Part shown: positions 6,719-12,547 of the stretch, piece after piece
Position numbering within the stretch: the first letter of the stretch is position 1
Layout of the letters: the number at the start of each line of letters is the position of its first letter
Source of the DNA: Solirubrobacteraceae bacterium
GTDB taxonomy: Bacteria; Actinomycetota; Thermoleophilia; Solirubrobacterales; Solirubrobacteraceae
Assembly: GCA_030151725.1 (NCBI GenBank)
Contig: JASLDD010000031.1
Location: 1 to 14,285, forward strand
DNA: 14,285 bases
Direction: 5' to 3'
Position numbers and translations under genes: made by a program
The notes under the pieces: model-generated
Told to the model about the DNA's origin: nothing
What the model saw: the letters and a program-made list of their open reading frames with translations, nothing else
Database searches by the model: none

Positions 6719-7621
6719 ATGACGGCAAGCGTGAGCGCCGAAGGCCAGGGGGGTCCGTCACAGGCTCCCGACGGCACGGTCCCATCCTCAGCGTCTCTTC
6801 GGATCGCCGTCCTCGATCGCGACAGCGGCTTCATCCAGGTGCTCTCCAAGCGCCTCGACCGGCTCGGCTGGGAGCACCGCGTGCTCGCGAGCCCCGTCCC
6901 CGCAGAGGCCGTCGTCTCGATGCGCCTCAGCGCCCTTGTCGTCGACCTCGCCGTGCTCGGCCCCCAGGCGTGGGTCTGGCTCGAGCGCCTTTGCGAGGCT
7001 CTACCCGAGCTCGGCATCGTCGTCTGCACAGGCCCCTCCACCGTCGCCCAGCGAGTGCGCGGCCTGCGACTTGGCGCAGATGATTGGATCACCAAGCCCT
7101 GCCACCCCGAGGAAGTCATCGCGCGCGTCCAGAGCGTCGTGCGCCGCCGGCGGCGCACCGCCTCGCGCACCGAGACCAAGCCCGTCACCGCAGGCGACGT
7201 CGAGATCCGCCCCGACCGCTTCCAGGCTTACGTGGACGGCCAGAGCATCGATCTGACCCGCCGTGAGTTCGAGCTGATCGAGTTGCTCGCCTCGGCCGAG
7301 GGCCGCGTGCTCGAGCGCGAGGAGATCTACTCGCGGTTGTGGGGCTACACCATGGTCCGCGGCGATCGATCAGTGGACGTATTCGTACGCAAGCTCCGGC
7401 AGAAGCTCGAGAAGGCATCGCCGCAGTGGCGCTACATCCACACCCACTTCGGCATCGGCTACCGCTTCGCGGCCGAATCGACGGAGGTCGTGAACCCCGC
7501 GGACGTGCCCGCTTCAGTCCCCGCCGAGTGGGACGCCCACGGCCCCGAGGGCCGGCTCGGCGATCAGAGCGAGCTCGCGGGGTCGCATGAGGACCGTGAG
7601 CTCACCACGCGTCCCCTCTAG
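6719..7621 (+). CDS. PhoB/OmpR-family response regulator, full length
   Basis: The 300-residue protein has a receiver (about 27-140) and a Trans_reg_C winged helix (about 159-250). The receiver shows acidic-pocket D33 in VLDRDSGF, phospho-acceptor D76 in LVVDLAVLG, switch T104 in VVCTGPS and K126 in ITKPCHP. The DNA-binding half includes LTRREFELIELL (179-190), GDRSVDVFVRKLRQKLE (215-231) and HTHFGIGYRF (241-250). An Arg-rich linker (142-150) joins the domains, and a roughly 50-residue unstructured tail follows. Position after phoU and before ppk suggests it is the local PhoB/PhoP-type activator. No histidine kinase is adjacent. ATG 6719 is preferred over GTG 6662 because of the TACACT hexamer 8 nt upstream. 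The last 108 bp are antisense to sixA. Confidence 0.9.
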   Translation: MTASVSAEGQGGPSQAPDGTVPSSASLRIAVLDRDSGFIQVLSKRLDRLGWEHRVLASPVPAEAVVSMRLSALVVDLAVLGPQAWVWLERLCEALPELGIVVCTGPSTVAQRVRGLRLGADDWITKPCHPEEVIARVQSVVRRRRRTASRTETKPVTAGDVEIRPDRFQAYVDGQSIDLTRREFELIELLASAEGRVLEREEIYSRLWGYTMVRGDRSVDVFVRKLRQKLEKASPQWRYIHTHFGIGYRFAAESTEVVNPADVPASVPAEWDAHGPEGRLGDQSELAGSHEDRELTTRPL

Positions 7622-8035
7622 ACGCATCACCGCAAGACCACCCTTCTTGAGATCCGCGCGAGCGCCCGTGAGCTCGGCAATCACGTTCGACAGGTCGGGC
7701 TCGTGCCCGACCAGCAGCAGACGCCCATCAGCGCTCAAGCCGGAGAGCGCATGGAGTGCATCCGAACCGTCAAAGCCGCTCGCCAGTGGCGAGTGCACGG
7801 AAAGAAGTCCTCGCTGCGCCTCCGGCCAGTCCTCCGCCGCGATCTCGGCGGTCTGGCGGGCACGCACCTTGGGGCTGAACAGGATCGCCTCAAAGCTCGC
7901 CGCCAGACGGGTGAGCGCAGCGCCCGCAATGCGCGCCTGGCTCTCCCCACGCGCGGTCAACATCCGCTTGGAGTCCTCGCGAGTGCCGTGTGGCTCGGCA
8001 TCCGCATGACGAAGTAGCCAGAGCTGACGAGCCAT
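7514..8035 (-). CDS. sixA: SixA-type phosphohistidine phosphatase (histidine phosphatase superfamily)
   Basis: This 173-residue protein carries the catalytic RHG-type motif LLRHADAEP (7-15; R9, H10), the second conserved Arg in SPKVRARQT (54-62) and the second catalytic His in LLLVGHEPDLS (106-116; H111). Length and the early RHA motif match the SixA branch, which removes phosphate from phosphohistidine on phosphotransfer proteins; other substrates are possible in actinobacteria. It is transcribed against the flanking genes, overlapping the 3' end of the regulator by 108 bp (SixA residues about 139-173). It starts 96 bp from ppk in divergent orientation. Upstream on its strand TAGGCT, 13 nt before the ATG, is a possible -10. 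Confidence 0.88.
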   Translation of the reverse strand: MARQLWLLRHADAEPHGTREDSKRMLTARGESQARIAGAALTRLAASFEAILFSPKVRARQTAEIAAEDWPEAQRGLLSVHSPLASGFDGSDALHALSGLSADGRLLLVGHEPDLSNVIAELTGARADLKKGGLAVMRLEGTRGELTVLMRPRELALIAEPALGAVGVPLGGD

Positions 8036-8131
8036 TCCGATCGAGTGCAGCCTAGCGCGCCACGGCCTGGAGGCTCACTCTCCCGCGTCCATCGTTCAGG
8101 AATCCAGCGCCGGCGTGTAGCTTGAGAGCAA
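8036..8131. promoter_or_regulatory. Divergent sixA/ppk promoter region
   Basis: Ninety-six bases separate the two divergent starts. For ppk, TAGCTT (8118-8123) is a TANNNT -10 ending 8 nt before ATG 8132, with no Shine-Dalgarno site, hence a likely leaderless mRNA. GCTCACT (8073) and GTTCAGG (8094) resemble PHO-box half units, but they are 21 bp apart and isolated, so Pho control is only a possibility. Confidence 0.45.
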
Positions 8132-10339
8132 ATGCAAGACCGCGATCACAACACAGACGAGCGCCTTGGTGGCGCCGCCCTCTCCATTGACGGCGGCGAC
8201 GAGCCCTCGCTGTACCTGAACCGCGAGCTCTCCTGGCTTGACTTCAATGACCGCGTGCTGCAGCTCGCCGAGGACGAGTCCGTGCCACTGCTCGAGCGTG
8301 TGAAGTTCTGCGCCATCTACACGACCAACCTCGACGAGTACTACATGGTGCGCGTGGCCGGTCTGCGCGACCAGATCGACGCCGGCGTCGAGAAGCCCAG
8401 CCAGGACGGACGCATCCCCTCCGAGACCATTGCCGGGATCCGCGAGCGTGTGCTCGAACAGAGCCGGCGCCTGACCGACTGCTTTGAAGGCCAGCTGCGC
8501 CCCGCGCTGGCCGGCCACGACATCCAGGTGGTCGGCGTGCAGGAGCTCGACGAAGATCGCCGCGCCGATCTCGCACGCCACTTCCAGAAGGCGATCTTCC
8601 CCGCACTGACCCCTTTGGCGGTTGCTCCCGGCCGTCCCTTCCCATACATCTCAAACCTCTCCCTCAGCCTCGCCGTGCTCGTCCGCGACCCCATAACCGA
8701 CCAGACGGTGTTCGCGCGCGTCAAGGTCCCCACCGAGATCCTGCCGCGCTTTGTGACCCTCAGGCAGGCCGCGCCCGACCCCCCGCTGCTGGTGCCGCTG
8801 GAGGACGTCATCGCCAACCACCTCGACGCGCTGTTCCCAGGCATGGAGATCGTCGACTACGACGTCTTTCGCGTCACCCGCGACGCCGACCTGGAGGTCT
8901 CAGACGACGCTGCCGACCTGCTGCAGGCGGTCGAGGACGAGCTGCGGCGCAGGCGCTTCGGCGAGGTGGTCCGTGTCGAGGTTGGAGCCAGCTGCTCAGA
9001 GCCCCTGCGTGAGGCTCTCCAGAGCCTTCTGAGGGTCGAGAATGAGGAGATCTTCCCCGTGGCCGGCCTGCTCGACATGGGCGCCCTGTGGCAGGTCGTG
9101 CGGCTGCCCGGCCACACCGAGCTGCGCGAAGAGCCGATCGGTGGCATCACCCACCCGCGCCTGCTACGCCACGAGGGCGACCGTCCCGACGTGCTCGGCG
9201 CGATGCGCGAAGGCGATCTGCTCGTCCACCACCCCTACGTCTCGTTCTCCACCTCTGTCGAGCGCTTCGTCGAGCAGGCAGTCGCCGACCCCAACGTCCT
9301 TGCCATCAAGCAGACCGTCTATCGAACCAGCGACGACTCGCCGCTCGTTCCCGCCCTGATCGACGCCACCGAGCGCGGCAAGCAGGCCGTCGCGCTGGTG
9401 GAGCTGCAGGCGCGCTTCGACGAGCGTATGAACATCCACTGGGCCAAGGCATTGGAGGAGGCCGGGGTGCACGTCGTCTACGGCCAGCCCGCTCTCAAGA
9501 CCCATGCCAAGTGCGTGCTCGTCGTGCGCCGCGAGGGCGACGGCGTGCGCAACTACGTGCACATTGGCACCGGCAACTACCACTCCGCCACCGCCCGCCT
9601 GTACACCGACTTCGGGCTCTTCACCACCGATGAGCAGATCGGCGCCGACGTGGCCGACATGTTCAACTACCTGACCGGCTACGGGCGCCCGCTGCACTAC
9701 CGCAAAGTGCTCATGGCCCCCAACCAGCTGCGCGAGGGCATCATCGACCAGATCGAGAGGACTGTCGAGTCGCACTCCTCCGGCTCCCCCGCGAGGATCG
9801 CCATGAAGATGAACTCGCTCGTCGACGGGCGCTGCATCCGGGCGCTGTATGCCGCCTCGCAGGCCGGGGTTCGGGTCGATCTCAACGTGCGCGGCATCTG
9901 CTGCCTGCGCCCGGGCGTCCCGGGTCTCTCCGAGAACATCCGCGTAGTGTCAATCGTCGGACGCCTGCTCGAGCACTCACGCGTCTACGCCTTCGATCGC
10001 GGCGGCGAGCACACCGTCTACATCGCCTCCGCCGACCTCATGCCGCGCAACCTCGACCACCGCGTCGAGCTCGCCGTCCCCATCGAGTCCCCCGACCTCC
10101 GCGCAGAGCTGCTCGACACCCTCGAACGGGCCTTTGCCGACAACCAGAGCTCCTGGGACCTCGACGGCGACGGAGTTTGGCACCGCCGGTCGCCCGGGCC
10201 TGGCGAGGAGCCTCGCAACCTGCAGCTCGAGCTCGCCGAGATCTATGCTGCCCGCGCAAGCAGCGAGCGTCCTGCCGAAGGGCGCGAGGGTGCCGGGCCG
10301 CCGACAGCTGCTGTTACGACGGGAGCGCTTCGCCGTTGA
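8132..10339 (+). CDS. ppk1: Polyphosphate kinase 1 (Ppk1)
   Basis: This 735-residue enzyme reversibly transfers the ATP gamma-phosphate onto polyphosphate. The order of domains is normal: an N-terminal domain beginning LYLNRELSWLDFNDRVLQLA with TTNLDEYYMVRVAGL, a middle domain, then the two phospholipase-D-like catalytic domains. The autophosphorylated His is H458 in LKTHAKCVLV, followed by YVHIGTGNYH; the second catalytic His is H615 in LLEHSRVYAF. IKQTVYRTSDDSPLVPALIDA and ARFDERMNIHWAKALEEAGVHVVYG are also family signatures. The length is near typical (about 690-740). The final 40 residues are poorly conserved in character. Its place beside the pst/pho genes suggests phosphate surplus is stored as polyphosphate. 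Confidence 0.96.
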   Translation: MQDRDHNTDERLGGAALSIDGGDEPSLYLNRELSWLDFNDRVLQLAEDESVPLLERVKFCAIYTTNLDEYYMVRVAGLRDQIDAGVEKPSQDGRIPSETIAGIRERVLEQSRRLTDCFEGQLRPALAGHDIQVVGVQELDEDRRADLARHFQKAIFPALTPLAVAPGRPFPYISNLSLSLAVLVRDPITDQTVFARVKVPTEILPRFVTLRQAAPDPPLLVPLEDVIANHLDALFPGMEIVDYDVFRVTRDADLEVSDDAADLLQAVEDELRRRRFGEVVRVEVGASCSEPLREALQSLLRVENEEIFPVAGLLDMGALWQVVRLPGHTELREEPIGGITHPRLLRHEGDRPDVLGAMREGDLLVHHPYVSFSTSVERFVEQAVADPNVLAIKQTVYRTSDDSPLVPALIDATERGKQAVALVELQARFDERMNIHWAKALEEAGVHVVYGQPALKTHAKCVLVVRREGDGVRNYVHIGTGNYHSATARLYTDFGLFTTDEQIGADVADMFNYLTGYGRPLHYRKVLMAPNQLREGIIDQIERTVESHSSGSPARIAMKMNSLVDGRCIRALYAASQAGVRVDLNVRGICCLRPGVPGLSENIRVVSIVGRLLEHSRVYAFDRGGEHTVYIASADLMPRNLDHRVELAVPIESPDLRAELLDTLERAFADNQSSWDLDGDGVWHRRSPGPGEEPRNLQLELAEIYAARASSERPAEGREGAGPPTAAVTTGALRR

Positions 10340-10378
10340 GGTCTCGTTCGAGATGCTCGGGTCTATATGTCTTAGTTG

Positions 10379-10410
10379 ATTTGCTGTGTAGCCATGGTTA
10401 TACAGCGAAT
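10379..10410 (+). terminator. 14-bp hairpin downstream of ppk, probable terminator
   Basis: ATTTGCTGTGTAGC (10379-10392) and GTTATACAGCGAAT (10397-10410) form a 14-bp stem around a CATG loop, 39 nt after the ppk stop. All three non-Watson-Crick positions are G-U pairs in plus-strand RNA but would be C-A mismatches in minus-strand RNA, favouring an RNA structure read in the ppk direction. There is no U-tract, so a role in 3'-end stability rather than termination is possible. Confidence 0.55.
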
Positions 10411-10432
10411 GGCGCCGGCAACTCTTCCTCCT

Positions 10433-10468
10433 AGGACCGTGTGGGTCCTGGCAGGTGGGGACGCCACC
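10433..10468. other. Two small hairpins between ppk and the zinc-ribbon gene
   Basis: AGGACC (10433-10438) pairs with GGTCCT (10444-10449) around a 5-nt loop, and the stem can be extended to 8 bp with one G-T pair. GGTGG (10454-10458) pairs with CCACC (10464-10468). Lying between two convergent genes, they may help end one or both transcripts. Neither is followed by a U-run on the plus strand. Confidence 0.3.
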
Positions 10469-10472
10469 AGGT

Positions 10473-10775
10473 TTACGGAAGTTTCAATTTGCCGATTGCT
10501 GCCCAGGTCGAAGCCTCAAAGTTGAGGCCGCAACGCTGGCAGACCATCAGGTCTCGTGGAGCGTCTGCGCCGCAACGTGGACAGCAGCGCGGCTCATCCC
10601 GTCTCGCTGAGCGTCTCAACAGGAGAGGGCCTAGTAGAAGAAACATGATGAGCACCAGCCATCCGAGGTCACTCACCTGCGCATCTGCGGCCGACGCGTA
10701 GCCCAAGACCGCGAGGGCGCAACCCATAAACAGAACACCGAGGAAGCCCGTCACTATGCGCGACACCAAACTCAC
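10473..10775 (-). CDS. Small two-helix membrane protein with C-terminal zinc ribbon
   Basis: The 100-residue product from GTG at 10775 has two hydrophobic helices (about 6-27 and 37-55). A basic turn, RRSARRDEPR, leads to a zinc-ribbon-like knuckle pair, CPRCGADAPRDLMVCQRCG (C65, C68, C79, C82). The tail is short. The topology would place the ribbon in the cytoplasm by the positive-inside rule. No function can be assigned; such membrane-anchored ribbons are common, mostly uncharacterised actinobacterial proteins. The start has GGGA a few bases upstream and no stronger alternative. It lies downstream of the first peroxiredoxin-like gene on the same strand, separated by 63 nt with a hairpin. 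Confidence 0.7.
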   Translation of the reverse strand: MSLVSRIVTGFLGVLFMGCALAVLGYASAADAQVSDLGWLVLIMFLLLGPLLLRRSARRDEPRCCPRCGADAPRDLMVCQRCGLNFEASTWAAIGKLKLP

Positions 10776-10803
10776 TGATTCCCAGGCCGGGCTCGGGAGT
10801 TAG

Positions 10804-10819
10804 GTCGCGCCAGCGCGAC
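10804..10819 (-). terminator. GC-rich hairpin after the first peroxiredoxin-like gene
   Basis: GTCGCGC (10804-10810) and GCGCGAC (10813-10819) form a perfect 7-bp dyad with a 2-nt centre, about 20 nt beyond the stop of the gene ending at 10839. There is no U-tract on the minus strand. A U-less terminator is likely; a small operator for the next gene is the alternative. Confidence 0.4.
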
Positions 10820-10838
10820 GCTCAAGTGACACCCGCCG

Positions 10839-11243
10839 CTACGCCTGAGCAGGAATGGAGTCCAGTGCCTCCTTGAGATCGTCCACCGACTGGAAGTCCA
10901 AACCCAACATGTGATCGTGGCGGTGGCGGACTATGCCCTGCTCGTCGATCACGATCACAGCGCGCTTGACGCCGGCAATCGAGGAGAAGGCGCTGTAGGA
11001 CTTCGCGACCTTCTTGTCCACGTCCGCCAGCAGCGGCACGTTGAGCCCGTGCTTTGCAACAAACGCCTCGTGTGAGGCCAGGTCCTGTGAGGAGATGCCC
11101 AGCACAGTGGCGTTCAGCGATGCGAAGTCGCCCCCGCTGTCGCGATACGAGCAGAACTGTTTGGTACACACCGGCGTGTTGTCGCGCATCTTGGCGTTGA
11201 CAACCATGTGACCATCCGTGCCTGTGACTGGCCGAGGTCGCAC
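10839..11243 (-). CDS. Peroxiredoxin-like protein, N-terminally short (copy 1)
   Basis: This 134-residue product matches the second half of a BCP/AhpC-TSA peroxiredoxin. It has TPVCTKQFC with a C-x4-C pair (C26, C31) followed by SYRD, then GISSQDLASHEAF, VPLLADVDKKVAKSY and KRAVIVIDEQGIVRHRHDH. A normal family member is about 150-160 residues and has about 40 more before the active site (DFxLxD..G..V.L..F.GK.VVLYFYP). Here only MRPRPVTGTDGHMVVNAKMRD precedes NTPVC, no other frame upstream supplies the missing strand, and the usual Pro of PxxxTxxC is Met. It may be truncated, decaying or a divergent short form. An in-frame stop lies upstream of GTG 11243, so it cannot be longer without an error in the sequence. 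A related copy lies at 11991-12461. Confidence 0.65.
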   Translation of the reverse strand: MRPRPVTGTDGHMVVNAKMRDNTPVCTKQFCSYRDSGGDFASLNATVLGISSQDLASHEAFVAKHGLNVPLLADVDKKVAKSYSAFSSIAGVKRAVIVIDEQGIVRHRHDHMLGLDFQSVDDLKEALDSIPAQA

Positions 11244-11328
11244 GATCGTGGCCCACCCTTGGGTGCCACGCCACCGATTACGACGTCATCGGCATCCAGG
11301 TCCGTAGCGCACCGTCCGTGACTGGGCC

Positions 11329-11340
11329 TACGGTTGGCCC
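11329..11340 (+). promoter_or_regulatory. Putative -10 for leaderless membrane-protein mRNA
   Basis: TACGGT (11329-11334) matches TANNNT and ends 6 nt before GTG 11341, which has no Shine-Dalgarno site. This is the classic spacing of an actinobacterial leaderless promoter, with transcription starting at the start codon. Confidence 0.4.
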
Positions 11341-11811
11341 GTGCCGACGCTTGAGGAAATCACCTACGAAGCTGGTCGATCCGCCCTAGCTGACCAGGAG
11401 TCTGTCGTCGCGGGTGTCCGCCAGCGAACCGGTATGCAGCTCGCAGCGCACGCACTCGTGGCGTCGTTCCTGGGCGCAACGGCTGTCCATGCCCGTGGCC
11501 TGCACACGTGGAGTTGGGTAGCGCTGGCAGCACTCGTAACAGGACTGGTTGTATCGGCGATCCTCCTTGCTCCTTGGAAGCTCAAGTTCGCGGTGGACGC
11601 AGGCGACCTCTACAGGGAGCTGTATGACCAGGCCGCTGCGGAAGCGGAGGCGGACACGCTGGGCTGGCTCGCCGCCGCAGGCTTCGGCTACCAAAAGCTG
11701 CGAGCAGAGAACGGGGACAAGGTCCGGCGAATGTCTTGGCTATCGGGCTCATTGGGTGTCCTGGTGGTGGCACAGACTCTTGCATGGCTCGCTGCACTGG
11801 CGATACACTGA
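11341..11811 (+). CDS. Three-helix membrane protein of unknown function
   Basis: The 156-residue product from GTG 11341 has an amphipathic N-terminal helix (LEEITYEAGRSALADQESVVAGVRQRTG), two TM helices (about 32-48 and 57-77) and a charged, helical middle region (LYRELYDQAAAEAEADTLGWL and AENGDKVRR). A third TM helix follows at about 133-154. The pattern RTGMQLAAHALVASFLGA after an N-terminal helix is familiar from widespread uncharacterised actinobacterial membrane proteins. The layout is loosely like SLATT or Pycsar-type TM effectors, but no specific motif was seen and no such role is claimed. It is the only plus-strand gene among minus-strand neighbours. The two peroxiredoxin-like copies flank it. 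A possible short reading frame begins 5 nt after its stop. Confidence 0.7.
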   Translation: MPTLEEITYEAGRSALADQESVVAGVRQRTGMQLAAHALVASFLGATAVHARGLHTWSWVALAALVTGLVVSAILLAPWKLKFAVDAGDLYRELYDQAAAEAEADTLGWLAAAGFGYQKLRAENGDKVRRMSWLSGSLGVLVVAQTLAWLAALAIH

Positions 11812-11816
11812 TTCCC

Positions 11817-11933
11817 ATGGCGCCGAGGCCTCTACCACCGCAAGAGATCAAGCCGCCCTCGACGTCGATCGGCATCGAGGAAGGTCGTGGTGGCTCGTCT
11901 CCGCGCCCTGCGCCTCGACCGAGCGGAGGCTGA
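11817..11933 (+). CDS. Possible 38-residue proline-rich small protein
   Basis: ATG 11817 begins 5 nt after the stop of the membrane-protein gene and opens a 38-codon frame ending TGA at 11931-11933. The product is rich in Pro, Arg, Ser and Gly (MAPRPLPPQEIKPPSTSIGI...) and has no hydrophobic segment. The near-contiguous spacing allows translational coupling, which is the main support. It could equally be chance in GC-rich DNA. From 11934 to 11990 nothing was recognised. Confidence 0.3.
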   Translation: MAPRPLPPQEIKPPSTSIGIEEGRGGSSPRPAPRPSGG

Positions 11934-11990
11934 ACCACATGTCGCGTCGGTAGCGGCGCCCCGGTGGCGAGGGGTAATGGGCTACGTCCT

Positions 11991-12461
11991 CTAGGCCGCG
12001 TTCGGCGCCGGCAGCACATCGAGCGCCGCCTTCAACTCGTCCACCGACTGATAATCGAGCCCCAACAGGTGGTCGTGTCGATGCCGCACGACGCCCTGCT
12101 CGTCGATCACGATCACCGCGCGCTTGGTCCCTGTACGACCGTACGCACTGTACGCCTTCGCCACAGCCTTATCGACATCTGCCAGCAACGGCACCGTCAG
12201 ACTGTTCTTCTGGATGAAGCCCTCATGTGAAGCCAAATCCTGGGAGGAAATCCCAACCACCGTAGCGTCGAGAGCGGAGAAATCGTCTGCCCGATCCCGG
12301 TACGAACAAAGTTGTGCTTTACACACGGGCGTGTTCGCGGTGGGCTGGGCTGGAGTCGGCGCGAAAGCCCCGCCACGACAAAAACCACATCTTTGGCGGG
12401 GCGCGACAAATGTTGCCGCGTTCGCGTCGTCTGGATCGCGTGCGACGTACGCCACGTCCAT
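11991..12461 (-). CDS. Peroxiredoxin-like protein, N-terminus atypical (copy 2)
   Basis: From ATG 12461 the product is 156 residues. From TPVCKAQLC (C47, C52) onward it is a clear peroxiredoxin and a close paralog of copy 1: SYRD, GISSQDLASHEGF, VPLLADVDKAVAKAYSAYG, KRAVIVIDEQGVVRHRHDH, LGLDYQSVDELKAALD. The first 40 residues (MDVAYVARDPDDANAATFVAPRQRCGFCRGGAF...) do not resemble the normal first strand-helix of the fold, although PTANTPVC restores the PxxxTPxC spacing. The frame is open back to a GTG at 12551, which overlaps the stop of the upstream gene as GTGA, but that extra stretch looks non-coding in character. A GC-rich hairpin (12367-12402) interrupts the leader. It may be 5'-truncated or fused to foreign sequence. 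The start is uncertain. Confidence 0.6.
   Translation of the reverse strand: MDVAYVARDPDDANAATFVAPRQRCGFCRGGAFAPTPAQPTANTPVCKAQLCSYRDRADDFSALDATVVGISSQDLASHEGFIQKNSLTVPLLADVDKAVAKAYSAYGRTGTKRAVIVIDEQGVVRHRHDHLLGLDYQSVDELKAALDVLPAPNAA
12367..12402 (-). terminator. GC-rich hairpin with following T-run, possible terminator
   Basis: On the minus strand GCCCCGCCA (12402-12394) and TGGCGGGGC (12375-12367) form a perfect 9-bp stem with an 18-nt loop, followed by TTTC. This resembles an intrinsic terminator for the solenoid gene ending at 12548. If so, the leader of peroxiredoxin-like copy 2 is not a normal coding region. The large loop weakens the case. Confidence 0.4.
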
Positions 12462-12547
12462 CGGATCAGAGGCCGGTCGCGAGCCTCTCGGCGGCGATCG
12501 GCTGGCGGGAGCACCTCGACATCGAGTCGCAGAACCGTAGGCGGCGG

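Noticed and set aside
6295..7188. 297-codon minus-strand frame opposite phoU and the regulator
   Set aside because: Ser/Arg-rich shadow crossing two real genes; no domain.
8073..8100. PHO box upstream of ppk
   Set aside because: Two GTTCAC-like half units are 21 bp apart with no matching unit between them, so the 11-nt phase is broken.
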